From the NCBI RefSeq assembly GCF_016545825.1, contig NC_052618.1, positions 58,210,561 through 58,274,560 on the forward strand: a DNA stretch of 64,000 bases. The letters run 5' to 3'. The position numbers and the translations under genes are program-made. Every line of letters begins with the position of its first letter. Positions within the stretch are counted from its first letter, which is position 1. A model generated the notes under the pieces. It saw nothing but the letters and a program-made list of their open reading frames with translations. It made no database searches and was not told where the DNA came from. This DNA is from Eucalyptus grandis (Eukaryota; Streptophyta; Magnoliopsida; Myrtales; Myrtaceae). Of this stretch, positions 36,019 through 47,640 are shown in pieces.

Positions 36019-37672
36019 GTTTTGGAGGTAACTACTTATTTAATTGAGTGGGCCAAGGAAAATGATGTTTGTCATCTTTGGCAGACAATGAGGTAATATA
36101 GTACGTTTACGTCCTAATCTTTTATTACTTATAGTTATTACTCTCATGCTTCTTTCAGTTATTTGAAGTGTAATCTAAATATAAGAGGGAGTTTTGTGTG
36201 AAGTTAATAAATGTCACGATTTTTCATATAATTAGCTTCTAAGAGAAGCTAGTGGCATCTATGATTGTAATCTGGGACAGTTACAAATGAAACGCTCAAG
36301 TCAGAGTTGCCAGTGTGCTTTCTCTTGGAAAAGAAAATTTGATACAATATTCTGGAGCTAAAGATCATTTTCTGTTGAGGGTGCCATTATCTATCTCCTG
36401 TTTATTTTCCAATTCCATTTGAAGGCATCTTTATATGTTATTGACTCATTTGCAGATGGATTGCATACCAGCACAACACTGATCCAGACTTTAGAAAGTT
36501 CCCCTCGTGCTTACATGGTATTTCCCTCCAGCCCGGTGGCTTTCAACTTTCTTGGTAGTATTACTCTTCAAACCACCCTGAAATGTGAACTGGCTCTTAC
36601 TTTTCCCTGTGCCAATTCCTTTGAATTTTTGAATTCAGCTATATGCGAATCCAGTAGAGCACAGGGTACTTCATTACTAGCGACTTAGTCAGATGTGCAA
36701 TCTAAAAACATGGTTGTGACTGACATCGGCATAAGTTGGTGTTTTGCTGCTAATTGCTCTTCGGTGCAGCGCAGATATTGCAGATCGTACACGTAGTCTA
36801 CCAGATGGCGCAGATCACTTTTTATTGACGAGAGGTTCAGCCATTCACATTTCTAAGCATTAGCGGGGTTGGGCTTCTGTGCATGTTTGACAAAGAGGAA
36901 TGATTGCAGGTCCTTTTTCACAGCGATGCTCTTCCGCTTGATCAAGCACCTTCTGAAACGAAACGGCTAACGTGGGTTCACGGGATCACTACTCTGACCG
37001 AGTCTGAATTAGAAGAACTCGAATACTCAGCCGCTTGTAATTCTGGATGATGAGCCAAACTAACTCTTTGTTTGGCTTTGCATCGCTAGCAATAGGTGAC
37101 ACGCCTCTCATGTAAATGAGTTATTTCCAATGCGATAATTATGAAAGAGAATTGATAATAAATGGGAGACAATTACTGAGCCACCTACTGGTCAAGTAAT
37201 GTTTATTTTATGCGGAAAAAAAAAATCATGTCTATTTTTCATTTCATTGCAATTGCTATTCAGGCTTCAGAATATGAAGAGTGGCTCAAATCTCATCTAT
37301 ATGGGGTCGAGAACGCCGAAGATTTCATTAATTCGAAGCAAGTTGGTTTACATCAAAAACTAAAATATCCAACATAGGTTTCGAGGATAAGACAACTAAT
37401 TGGGAAGAAGTTCATTTTTCCACTTGGCCCATCTCAGCTTTGTAAGTCTGAAATTTTGTCCAAGGGAAGCCAACGACACAAGCGACGTATTGGACTGAAG
37501 ATGATTGAACAGTAAAAAACGACACGATGCTTCACAGTTCTTCTGCCTCCCTTTGCTCTATACAACTAACGTTGGCCATGTATCTATATCACAACTTACA
37601 CCAAACTGACCAAAAAAAAGAGAAAGAAAGACACTTTCCATCTACTTCGAGGTCCAAAATACTCGCAAGTAC
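36019..37672. other. BRCT 3' flank with exon-like fragments
   Basis: Three stretches look like exons on the plus strand: 36456-36517 (after 'tttgcag', before GTATTT), 36770-36834 (after 'gtgcag') and 36910-37050 (after 'attgcag', 47 codons ending in TGA, acidic C-terminus 'TESELEELEY'). Their phases do not fit together or onto the BRCT stop codon. They may be UTR exons, an alternative end, or relics of another gene. A possible AATAAA lies near 37157. Nothing else is seen before the MIZ1 gene. Confidence 0.3.
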
Positions 37673-38518
37673 TTATATCCTGACAAAGAAGATGCTAAGT
37701 TCTGGTCCGTTATTGCCGTCTGGGTTCATCATGTAAAACGTTTCGGAATCCTTAGAACCAACCACCCGCTCAAATTGTGCTCTCATGTAAGTCAGCTCAC
37801 CATCCGGCGGATCTACAACCTCGGTCGGAATCACCCCAGCTCCCATCGAAACCGCATGCAATGTCTGCATGATGCTTAGATCATCTTCGGTCGGCTCCCT
37901 CTTCACAGCATAACCTACCTTCCGGCCGTTGCAATACATAGTCCATATTGGCTCGTCGATTAGCTTCGTCTTGTCAGATGGTTGTTTTTCGCACTCTAGT
38001 GCTATCCTCGTGAGCCCGGTTCCCATATCTTGAAGAAGCTTCCCCGTCGGTACTGCAAGCTCGAGTACGAGGTTTGGAATGCTCCTTGGGTTTTGTTGGA
38101 TTGCAAAGTTAATCCGTGTCTTACGGTGCCCAAAAAGTGTACCGGTCATGCGCGTCCCTCCATGGATGTGCCCCTCGGGTGCCCGGCTTCCGTGAAGAGA
38201 AACTGGGATTTTACACGTCGGGTTGATGATTGGAAACGACTTGAATACCGAACGGAAACGGCGGAAGATCTTGGAAGATTTTGAGCGGCTTTTCTTGTTC
38301 GATGGCTGCTCGAGGGATATAGGAGGTGATCTAAGGGGTGATACGTTTCCGGATGAGGGTGAGACTATTCGAGGTGTGGCAGAGACTATTCGTGGCGAGC
38401 GAGTCGGCGACGGCGATGGCATAGATGATGGGCCAGGGGACTGTGGTAGCGGTGATTCGATAAAGAGATTACTTGTATTAGGGGTTAGGGAAGAGGGGCG
38501 GGGGGTTCCGATTGCCAT
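37673..38518 (-). CDS. MIZU-KUSSEI 1-like protein (DUF617)
   Basis: A single exon encodes 281 residues. The N-terminal about 70 residues are Ser/Pro-rich and disordered. A basic stretch 'KKSRSKSSKIFRRFRSVFKSFP' (about 74-96) follows, and then the MIZ domain with 'GTRMTGTLFGHRK', 'LVLELAVPTGKLLQDMG', 'IWTMYCNGRKVGYAVKRE' and the C-terminal 'GPELSIFFVRI'. MIZ1 in Arabidopsis is an ER-associated protein needed for root hydrotropism; paralogues are mostly uncharacterised, so the role here is open. Length and lack of introns fit the family. The start was chosen as the first in-frame ATG before the disordered region. A (GA)n microsatellite lies about 360 bases upstream. Confidence 0.9.
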   Translation of the reverse strand: MAIGTPRPSSLTPNTSNLFIESPLPQSPGPSSMPSPSPTRSPRIVSATPRIVSPSSGNVSPLRSPPISLEQPSNKKSRSKSSKIFRRFRSVFKSFPIINPTCKIPVSLHGSRAPEGHIHGGTRMTGTLFGHRKTRINFAIQQNPRSIPNLVLELAVPTGKLLQDMGTGLTRIALECEKQPSDKTKLIDEPIWTMYCNGRKVGYAVKREPTEDDLSIMQTLHAVSMGAGVIPTEVVDPPDGELTYMRAQFERVVGSKDSETFYMMNPDGNNGPELSIFFVRI

Positions 38519-38878
38519 TGAGGCTCTTGGAGGTTGGCATGAGTTGGTTGGAGGGAGTATATATGAAGAGTGAGGAGCGTGGGATGCACGTTTGAACTTG
38601 GGAAGATGCGTTTCTTGGCTTCATGGAGGGGATGTCAGTATGTTGTTCACCGTTGACTTGTCGCCAAGGCTATAGTTGCTGACACTTTTGGGCACTCAGA
38701 TATCGCCTAAAGTTTGACCAGAAAAACAAAAAAAAATATCGCCTAGAGAGTATTTATTGTTATCATTTTGATTCCTTAAATCTCTAATAGACAAAGATAA
38801 CAGGGTTTAACACCGTTTTCTGTCTGCCCCCGATAAGCCGTGCAGCCTGCCCCCGATAAACCGTGCAGCATCTGTGAT

Positions 38879-38880
<2 letters not shown>

Positions 38881-38923
<43 letters not shown>
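38881..38923. repeat. (GA)n microsatellite
   Basis: An uninterrupted GA dinucleotide run of about 43 bases sits in the upstream region of the MIZ1-like gene. GA/CT runs near promoters can bind BBR/BPC factors in plants; that link is inference. Confidence 0.9.
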
Positions 38924-38925
<2 letters not shown>

Positions 38926-41444
38926 CATAGGTAGGTGAACATCCGGTGCAATGAATCTGAAGCATAATTCTGGGCATTTAACATCACGGAAAGAAGCAGA
39001 CAGAAGTTATGAGTGATGACCGTTCAAGAGAGACAAATTTATACATGAGAAGGTGCTTCTTTTGCCTTCTCAAATTTGCTCTTCCTCTTCAGGTTCACGT
39101 GGTCAACCTAGCTCTACTCTCCAGTGGGCCCTACATTCTCGACAAGAAGCACAGAGATATCTGGGAGTTTCGTTCCATACAATAAGCCTCTGACTAACAT
39201 TCGTCTGTTGACAACTTGCCAGATTATCCTCCTACCGCAATGAAAATGAGCAAATCCTTAGCATATGACCTCAGAGAGAGAGAGAGAGAGATTGATCCAG
39301 CAGGAGAAAGCACATGAAACCCTAGAGATGAAGCAGTCGGTTCCTCCTAAATCCTTTCATTCTGGGACCTACTTGCGCACCGATTAATGTCTGGTGATTT
39401 CAGCTTTACCAGCTGCATCAATGAAGCCTCTGTCTCAACCAGGTCAATTTGAAAGTAAACAGAAAATATAAAAGCACATCACCCATACTTGGACTTTTGT
39501 TCGTGCCGAAGACTTATGGGATATGGGAATATCCAAACATCAAACAGGGGAAATCCCACATGACAGATAACAAAGCACAACTTCCTATTATTTAACATTC
39601 TAAGATCACAACATACCTGTCACAATGCTCTTGTTCCAGTTCTGCTAAAAGAACTGATATGAGCAGGTTTCCAGAACCCCAGAGCTTGCATGCTGGCCCG
39701 TTTAGCTCAAGTCGGTGAATTAGCACGTTGGCACATAGGCATGCGAATGGATGAGGATGATGTCCATCTCATCCCAGTTGGGACTTTCTGCGGGGTGTAC
39801 TAAGTTTTATAACATTTATCAGGAACAATCTAAAGGACCAATCTTGAAGCGGGTGCGGGATTCATGGCTATACAATCTGACACTCATCCAACTAATATGG
39901 AGAAGCCTTTCAACTGTTCCATGCAGCCCCCACTGATAATACAACCAAAGACTGGGACCTCTTCAATTTATAAGGATACCATGGCCCACTAGAATCTTTC
40001 CAGAAGAATTTAGCAGCAGATCCAGCAAGATGAAAGCTATTCTCAAAACAGCTCTGCAGAAGACATTGCCCACCAATAGTTAGAAGAACGCCAGAAGCAT
40101 ACAACACATTTCATTTAGATACTTCACAATGCAATATAAATCTGCCACAATCTCACTAAACTCTCTTGAAATAAGTATTTCATTAATGCCAGTGGGAATC
40201 TTCTTCTCGTTCAAACGAAGGCACAATATTTCGACACAACAGCCTGGGCCAACAAAAGTAGATACCGTTCTTCACACTCACCGATGGCATTAGCTCCCAT
40301 TGACTTTTAGCAAAAGTGAAAGAATAAAAAGGCAAGCACCAATTCATCTTCTTTATTATTATTACTATTATTATTATAATCATTATTCTTATTATCATTA
40401 TTTTGCCATATCACCAATTCATTTGATCATGGTAGAGTGGAGAATGTTCTAAATACCCACATGACCTTAGTCTGAAGATCCCAACCAGAACCTCACCTGC
40501 ATCCCCCATCATATCAAGATTTATCAACCCATATGTGCTTTAGGCCTCTTTTTCATTAGCAACAAAGATTCTCCTGGCCAAATATAAAACATGCTATTAG
40601 CTCATAGAAATGTATGTAAAGTCACATTCCTTGAGAGGCATGCAGAGCAAAGTAAAAATTGAGTTATTAGCAACAGTTAAGTTTAGAGATCTTCTGACTG
40701 AAAAAAAAAAGTTTAGAGATCAGAATGACCATCTCATCCCTATGCCATCAGGCATGTGACAATAAAGAAAAATCTCATTACAGAAGAAAGATTAAGAGGA
40801 GAAGTCAAATCTTCTCTTCTTCATTAAAAAGAGACTTCTCATGGCACTAGGTTGAAGTAGACCATTTCATTGATCCCCTGAAGATTTGAAAACAAATGCC
40901 CTTTAAAAAATTATAGAAACTACTGTCATCACCTCATAAATCACACATGCTAAAAGCAATTGTCATATATTCATACATATGCACATAGACAGACCTACAT
41001 GTGTGACTGCTCCAGGCATGTGACTGTGTTGATGGAGACATAACACATACTAGCTTGTGAGCCCACAATGATGGACATGTGGGATACATGCCATTGCCTT
41101 TTCTTTCTCAACTATTGAAAAAATGAAACTACTCTCAGAAAAGAAAAAAAAAAAACCACTTTGCATTAATGTGAGATGTAATGAAATTTGATAACTGACA
41201 AACATATGACTATGGGGAACTAAATTCAAATCATCGATCTCTGATAAAAAGTTAATTTGATGACTGTCTTGAAATTTAGAGTAAGAAATTCTTTGTCCTA
41301 ACAAAAGAGGTGTGAGATCAAAGAGGCACTCCCCTTGATATTAGAATAACTATAATGCATAAATAAGCTGAGAAGAATCTCCAAAAAAACTACTTACGTA
41401 GGAGAGCATATGAGAGCAACGTACGGAATGAATGATCCAAAGAG
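38924..41444. other. Gene-poor stretch between MIZ1 and PPR
   Basis: This is AT-rich sequence with short GA runs near 39276 and TTATTA repeats near 40354-40400. It should contain the promoter of the MIZ1-like gene and the 3' UTR of the PPR gene, which may be long or spliced. A minus-strand piece around 39347-39440 could be translated for about 30 residues but lacks good splice borders. I see no supported gene. Confidence 0.45.
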
Positions 41445-43625
41445 TTACACAATGCTTATTTGAAGATCAGGGTGAGACTTGCCGAGTGTGGACAAAAGTT
41501 CTGTGCATCTCATGCCTACACCTGATTTTGATTCGGAAAAATTTGGTAGATCATTGACGTCAAGGTTACTTGAATTCTGACACAGGCAAGAAACAATGGT
41601 AGCTATAATTTTTTTGTCTAGAATAACATCCAAATCAGACATCTGATGCAACAAACTCATGACTCCTTTGGCATCACCCTTTGAACTAAAGCCTTTCAAC
41701 AAGGAATCCAACACAATACAGTCAGGTGCATAGCCTACAGAGATCATCCTATCATAGATTTCTTTTGCTTCATCCAACAGTCCAGCTTTCGACAACCTGT
41801 TTATCAGTGTAGAAAAGGTGAAGATATCAGGAGCCAAGCCCCGGTTGAGCATTTCTTTGAGTAAATCTTTGGCAGCTTGAAAGTCTCTTGCTTTGAAGGT
41901 TCCATCGATCATAGTATTGAATGTGATAAGATCTGGTTCACGATTATCTCTTATTTCTTTAAATAATGCCCTTGCTTGATCCAACTGATCCTCTTTGCAA
42001 AGAAGGCCCAGCAATGTATTACAATCAGACAAGGTAGGACCAGGCTTGCAAGCTCTCATTTTGTTGAATAGTCCCTTTGCCATGCTCACCATGCCTGTTT
42101 TGCAAAATGCATTTATCATGATGCTATAAGTGCTTGAATTTGGCACAAGTCCCAACTCAATGATTCTTTTCCAAACTTCCATAGCATGCTTTATATTTCC
42201 TTTACTTAGATACCCACCAAGCAAAGTGTTAAGAGTAACTATATTACCACAACTCCCCCTTGCAACCATCTTCTTATATATGTTCTCAGCCTCAGCTACA
42301 CGTCCTTCTTTGCAAAGCCCATGCATTATCATGTTAAATGTCATGACATCCGGCTCGGCATAATCCTTGTCTTTCACCATAAGATTAAAAAGATGCAATG
42401 CCTCATCAACCCTGCCCTTATTGCAAAGTCCCATCAGCAGCGAATTATAGGTATGCACATCAGGCTTTTCACCTTTCATTCTCATAGTTTCAAAAACTTC
42501 AAAAGCTTCTCTCATCAGACCTTCCTTGCACATTCCATAAATTACTACATTATATGTAACGGAACTTGGTTGTTGACCTTTTTTTACCATTAAATCAAAC
42601 ATCTCCAAGGCCTTTTTCACTTTCCCCTCTTTGAAAAGACCATCAATCAAACTCGTGTAAACAAAAACATCAGGAAAACTCCCACGTTCTGCCATAGCAT
42701 CTAATACGTGTATGGCTTCCTCCCACTTACCCATCTTAGAAAGACCATGCACTAAGCAACCGAAAGTGACCACATTTGGAGAAATCCCTTTTTCCAACAT
42801 CTCGTCGAAAAGTTCTCTTCCTCTGTCAAACTTCCCCACTCGAATGAATCCATTCATAAGAGCTCCGTATACGAAAACATCCACATCCAGACCGTTCTCC
42901 CTCATATCCACCATTATCTCCAATGCCTCTTCCGGTCTACCTTCCTTACAAAGACCATCCATCAGAGTGGTGTATGTGACCGAATTCGGGCAACAGCTCA
43001 ACCTCTTCATCTCAACTAACAAAGACCGAGCTTCTTCAACTTTCTTGGCCTTGCACAGTCCATTCACCAGCGTATTATAACTATAAGCATCCGGCTTCAC
43101 ACCATTCCTTTCCATACTGCGAAACAAATCAACTGCACCCTGGACCTCGCCTTTCCTACACAGTCCTTTCAATATAACATTCATAACAAACACATTCAGG
43201 TCATACCCACGCTTCAGAATCAACCCCACCACCCCGCACGCATGCCCCACCCCGCCCGCATCTACAAAAGACTCCACCACACCTCTCAGCGTCTTAAAAT
43301 ACGGAGGAATACCAGAACTCGCCATCTTCGCGTACACCGCCAACACCAAATCGTAGTTCTTGGACTTCACCAGCGCATCCACGAGGTAGCTGCAGGTCGC
43401 GCTGGAAGGGGACGAACCTGAATCGATGGCGAGGTGGAGGAGCGAGGCGGCCTCCGCGAATCGCGCATTGGGCTTCTCGCAGAGCGATCTCAATTGATGC
43501 TCTATGTCGGTTTGAGGAGCGATTGGCGCCGGCGCCGGCGCCGCCGAGAAGAGCCTCCGACAGACGCACGCGAGCTCGGATTGGCGGCCGAGTCTGATCG
43601 GAGAAGTAGAAAGCGATGTGGTCAT
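41445..43625 (-). CDS. Pentatricopeptide repeat (PPR) protein, P class, organelle-targeted
   Basis: An intronless frame of 726 residues, typical of plant PPR genes. Residues 1 to about 35 are rich in Ser, Arg and Ala with few acids, suggesting mitochondrial or plastid import. From about residue 70 to 690 it is a run of about 17 consecutive 35-residue P-type repeats, recognisable by 'VxxYNTLVNGLCKxGKVxEAxxLLxEM' spacing. There is no E, DYW or SMR domain at the C-terminus, so a role in RNA stabilisation, cleavage or intron splicing is more likely than editing. The target RNA cannot be told by eye. The start codon is 650 bases from that of CFAP20 on the opposite strand, so the two probably share a promoter region. 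Confidence 0.93.
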   Translation of the reverse strand: MTTSLSTSPIRLGRQSELACVCRRLFSAAPAPAPIAPQTDIEHQLRSLCEKPNARFAEAASLLHLAIDSGSSPSSATCSYLVDALVKSKNYDLVLAVYAKMASSGIPPYFKTLRGVVESFVDAGGVGHACGVVGLILKRGYDLNVFVMNVILKGLCRKGEVQGAVDLFRSMERNGVKPDAYSYNTLVNGLCKAKKVEEARSLLVEMKRLSCCPNSVTYTTLMDGLCKEGRPEEALEIMVDMRENGLDVDVFVYGALMNGFIRVGKFDRGRELFDEMLEKGISPNVVTFGCLVHGLSKMGKWEEAIHVLDAMAERGSFPDVFVYTSLIDGLFKEGKVKKALEMFDLMVKKGQQPSSVTYNVVIYGMCKEGLMREAFEVFETMRMKGEKPDVHTYNSLLMGLCNKGRVDEALHLFNLMVKDKDYAEPDVMTFNMIMHGLCKEGRVAEAENIYKKMVARGSCGNIVTLNTLLGGYLSKGNIKHAMEVWKRIIELGLVPNSSTYSIMINAFCKTGMVSMAKGLFNKMRACKPGPTLSDCNTLLGLLCKEDQLDQARALFKEIRDNREPDLITFNTMIDGTFKARDFQAAKDLLKEMLNRGLAPDIFTFSTLINRLSKAGLLDEAKEIYDRMISVGYAPDCIVLDSLLKGFSSKGDAKGVMSLLHQMSDLDVILDKKIIATIVSCLCQNSSNLDVNDLPNFSESKSGVGMRCTELLSTLGKSHPDLQISIV

Positions 43626-44274
43626 TGCATGAATGAAGGTCGCCGCCTTGCTGCTGAGCGCGGAGAATTCACAAGGAATTCACGAAGGAGGTTGGAACAA
43701 GATGGAAAACCAGTTGCAGAGGAAGGAAGGAAGGAAGGAAGAAGGAGAAGGAGTTTTGGGCCGTGCTCGATTGTTGGGCCTGCGAATTCCTCCATTGGAC
43801 AGGTCCACACGAGCATTTTGTCCAGTCATTTTTGGGCTGAACTTCCATCGAACCCGGCCCAATAGAGCCCACGAGCTCCCGGGTCACTTCCGCCTGCGTG
43901 TTCGCCAGGTTTCCGGACAGAGGAAGAAGGAACGGGGACGTGCGATACGGACTTGAAGCTCGACTGCGTTTCGGTTCCTTCGTCGGTGCTCGTGCCGAAG
44001 CGATTTTTGCCCGAATCACCTTGCCGTTCGACCGGATATTCCGATTCGACAGCGATCTGTGCTGGCGAATCCCGCGGCAGAGCTAGCAATTTTCCTTTGA
44101 CGAACCAGTTTTCTGGTGAGAAGGCCGTTGATTCTTCGGTTAATGCTCCGTTGAGATCAGAAGGCGACGCCGCCATCTTTAATTTCGGAGTTGTGTTCTT
44201 CTGATTATGTCGTGCTTGTTTTGTGTGTTTGCTCGTTCTTGCAACCTGCAGATTGGCAATTTACACTTGGCGAA
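43626..44274. promoter_or_regulatory. Bidirectional promoter region, PPR (-) and CFAP20 (+)
   Basis: The 650 bases between two divergent start codons hold five TGGGCY/RGCCCA motifs (site II-type elements): TGGGCC at 43757-43762 and 43775-43780, TGGGCT at 43833-43838, GGCCCA at 43856-43861 and AGCCCA at 43866-43871. In plants these are bound by TCP factors and are common in genes for organelle and translation proteins. No clear TATA box is seen. A 'ggaa' microsatellite (about 43722-43740) lies in the PPR leader. Confidence 0.6.
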
Positions 44275-46187
44275 ATGTTCAAGAACACTTTCCAATCCGG
44301 GTTTTTGTCCATTCTATACAGCCTCGGGTACTTTCTCTCGGCTCTCGCATCTTGCTTTCTTGGTCTTTTCTGTTCAATTTTTTTTTGCTCCTGTGATGAA
44401 GCTGTTCCCAATCTTTTGGTTTCTGCAGGAGCAAGCCCTTGCAGATTTGGGATAAAGAAGGTAAGTGGTTTCTGTTTGAAAGGCGGATGGTGTTTTGATG
44501 CTGCTTGCCATGTTCAGTTTGTGCCTTGGCGTGTCCTTTACTTGGGTAGATCACGGATGATACTATTTATGCCAATTTCGCAGTTGTCAATGGCCACGTA
44601 AAACGGCTGCAAGATGAAGACATTCAGTCGAATGTCCTCGAGATTGTCGGCTCGAATGTTCAATCCGCATACATCACATGCCCTCCGGATCCGGCTGCAA
44701 CGCTTGGTATTAAACTGCCGTTCTTGGTTGTGATTGTGAAGAATCTGAAGAAGTTCTTTACCTTTGAGATTCAAGTGCTGGATGACAAGAACGTGAGGCG
44801 GCGCTTCCGTGCTTCTAATTTTCAAGTGTGTAAGTTTGCCCATATTGCTAGGCTGATATTTTAGTTTGGACAAGTAGTTGATTGATTTTGGGATATGGCC
44901 ATAGTGGTCCTTTGGTGTGCAGAGAGATTCCATATCTGGCATTTAGTAGAAATTGATGGTTCTGCTTTTTGAATTGGCTTGGCAATGTTCTAATCACAAT
45001 ACTCGAGGAAAAGAGTCTTGCAAAAACATAATCACATATCCTATAAGTGGAATTGTTGGGCACGTCATGTGATGTGGTACAGCGGTCCTTTATTTCGGAG
45101 AGAGATTCCATATCTGGCATTTAGAAATTGAGGGTTCTGCTGTTTGAATTGATTTCGTAATGTTCTAATGACAATACTCAGGAAAAGAGTCTTGCAAAAA
45201 CATAATCACGAATCCTCAGAATCTCATGTTTGTGTTGTTAATCGAATGGTGAGGGATCTCTCAGTTCTCAATACTTTTGTGCCGCCTATTCAAGGATCAC
45301 GTTTCATACGACCTCTAGAACCAGTGCTGGCTTGATGCCTTTTGATCTCCGAAATTGAGGGATTTTGTGATATATTGTCGGTCGAGTTTGGAAGGTTGAT
45401 TTGATATGCATTTATATACTGAATCAGCTGGACAAGAAGTGGCTGACTGAGCTGTTGTGGCCTCCCCCCATGAATGGAAAATTGTTAAGCAACCAGACAC
45501 TAGTCATTTATATAGATAGATGCAGATTTTTTTCCCCTTAATATATTCTAGGTGCACCGTATCTTTACTATAATGGTATCTTTCTATTGATGTTAATGTA
45601 CTTATTTTATAATTGCAGTCATTGATGGTTGCAGAATGTAATCTTTAATTAAAACCATACCTGATAATTTGTTGCTGCTCAATTAAAAAAAACCCTCTTT
45701 CCTCCATTGAGTATTAGGAGTCATATGCACTGGAAGAATTGGCATTGCATCTGATAACCTGCTCTCTTCCATTGAGTTTCATATCAGTCATGTGCACCAT
45801 AGGCTTGGCGATGCGTGTAACCTTTCGTTCCTGAATTGCAGGCTGTGACTCGAGTAAAGCCATATATTTGCACCATGCCACTGAAGTTGGATGAAGGATG
45901 GAATCAGATCCAGTTGAATCTCGCCGACCTCACCAGAAGAGCATATGGAACCAACTATGTCGAGACACTGAGAGTGCAGGTACATGCAAACTGCCGTATA
46001 CGGAGAATCTATTTCTCAGACCGCCTATACTCAGAAGAGGAACTTCCACCGGAATTTAAACTCTATCTCCCCATGCAGGTAAGAATGATTGCTTCTTCTA
46101 ACATACCCGATAATTTGAATGCCTTCTCCTTCCATGCTACACCCCACAGCTAACTTTCAGTACTCTTTCCTGTTGCAGAAAAGTTAG
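44275..46187 (+). CDS. CFAP20: Cilia- and flagella-associated protein 20 (CFAP20/BUG22)
   Basis: Five exons (44275-44327, 44429-44460, 44584-44825, 45842-46078, 46179-46187) encode 190 residues, the usual plant length, and every junction agrees in phase. The protein begins '[18 protein letters not shown]' and includes 'PLQIWDKE', '[17 protein letters not shown]', 'ITCPPDP', '[24 protein letters not shown]', '[11 protein letters not shown]' and '[18 protein letters not shown]'. CFAP20 is a microtubule inner protein of ciliary doublets in algae and animals. Flowering plants have no cilia but keep the gene almost unchanged, so another, probably nuclear or RNA-linked, function is likely. The last exon holds only two codons and the stop. 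Confidence 0.95.
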
Positions 46188-46900
46188 GAACTTCGGGAGA
46201 AAGTTTCAGATCAATTACTTAAGACAATGAGCGAGACTCGTCAGTCATGTCGACCCATTGGCATCTATATCTTGAAGATAATTTAGGGTACTGCTACCAG
46301 ACTCTCTGGCCTGTGCTCTTGAATCTTGTAGTTTTCTTCAGGCATCATGCCGCTTTGTGTGTTTAGTCACGCGTCGAGAGGCCTGTTGTTGTTGATATAG
46401 GACTTTAAATATGCTGCTACGATGGGTTGCCCCTTAAGGACCCAAGTGATCGGTTTGCTCTGCTAATTTCTTGAAAGTGAGAAGACTTTGATTAGGTGAA
46501 TGGTTTGCTAATATCACGTCAGCATGCTCTGTTGGAAAAATATTAGATGATATGAAAAATAAGAAATCTTGAAAATTTGTTATCAATTGTTTGGGACTTG
46601 CAAGCATCGTGTTTAGAGATGGTTTGACCTTTCGAAGTACGAAATTCGGTGTGATATTTTTTAGTGGCTATCTTCTCTAGATATAACCGTTTTTTTCCCC
46701 TTATTTTGCACGGAATAATAGAGGGTACGGGAATGACATAGGTGTATGACCCAATAAAGCAAGAACGTAGTGTATGACCCAATAAAGCAAGGAAAGATAT
46801 ATGACTAGAAAAGAAAAGGAATGTTCTTGTTTTGATCATGTTGGATTATGTTCGAAGTAACAATTTGTAGGTAAGAGAAAGAGGGAAGTCGTTTTTCATC
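46188..46900. other. CFAP20 3' flank
   Basis: 3' UTR and AT-rich spacer. A short direct repeat 'gtatgacccaataaagcaag' occurs twice (46743 and 46773). No gene seen. Confidence 0.5.
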
Positions 46901-46956
46901 ATCAATTCTTGCATATAATTGAAAAACGTTATAAATTCGTTGCAAGTTGATAGCAA

Positions 46957-47640
46957 TCAAGATCATTACAAAACCATTAGAGACAAATAGGAGATAAAAA
47001 TGGTTATACATTGATGACAATAAAATATACAACATTATCGATGATGGTAAAATATACAACAAAGTCGTTACAATGTTACAAGACTGTTATAGATGAACAG
47101 GTGGTAAAATATAGATGAATATTACATGCACATGCAACTTGGCAACTAAAATATTGTATACAATATTACATGCACATGATCATTACAAAACTTAGTCAAC
47201 AAAACCATTAGTAGGGGGATAAAATGGTCATAGATTAAAATATACAACATTATCGATGATGGTAAAATATACAACAAAGTCGTTACAATGTTACAAGACT
47301 GTTATAGATGAACGGGCAGTAAAATATCGTATACAATATTACATGCACATGCAACTTGTCAATTGCAAGTTATAGATGAACAGGTGGTAAAATATCGTAT
47401 ACGACAATATTACATGCACATTGATAGCTATCAAGATCATTACAAAACCATTAGATACGAATAGGGGATAAAAATGGTCATACATTGATGACGATAAAAT
47501 ATACAACATTATTGATGATGGTAAAATATACAACAAAGCCATTACAATGTTACAAGACCGTTATAGATGAATGTGCGGTAAAATATCGTATACGATATTA
47601 CATGCACATGCAACTTGTCAATTGCAAGGTCCCTCGACAT
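46957..47640. repeat. Three-unit direct repeat array
   Basis: Three diverged units of about 210-270 bases begin near 46957, 47181 and 47433. Each contains 'cattacaaaaccattag', 'gataaaatatacaacatta', 'gatgatggtaaaatatacaac' and 'ttacaatgttacaagac.gttatagatgaa'. Smaller words, such as 'catgcacatgcaacttg' and 'gtaaaatatcgtata', recur inside and between units. No coding potential. The array looks like a local tandem duplication that has decayed. Confidence 0.7.

Noticed and set aside
39347..39440. Possible short minus-strand exon ending in a stop
   Set aside because: The translation is about 30 residues and no good acceptor lies at its 5' edge; there is nothing to join it to.
43434..43865. Plus-strand frame of 143 codons at the PPR start
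   Set aside because: It is antisense to the PPR transit peptide and promoter, Arg/Glu-rich from a GGAA repeat, and without family features.
46957..47640. CRISPR-like or satellite array
   Set aside because: Units are long, diverged and only three; there are no short identical repeats with uniform spacers, and the genome is a plant's.
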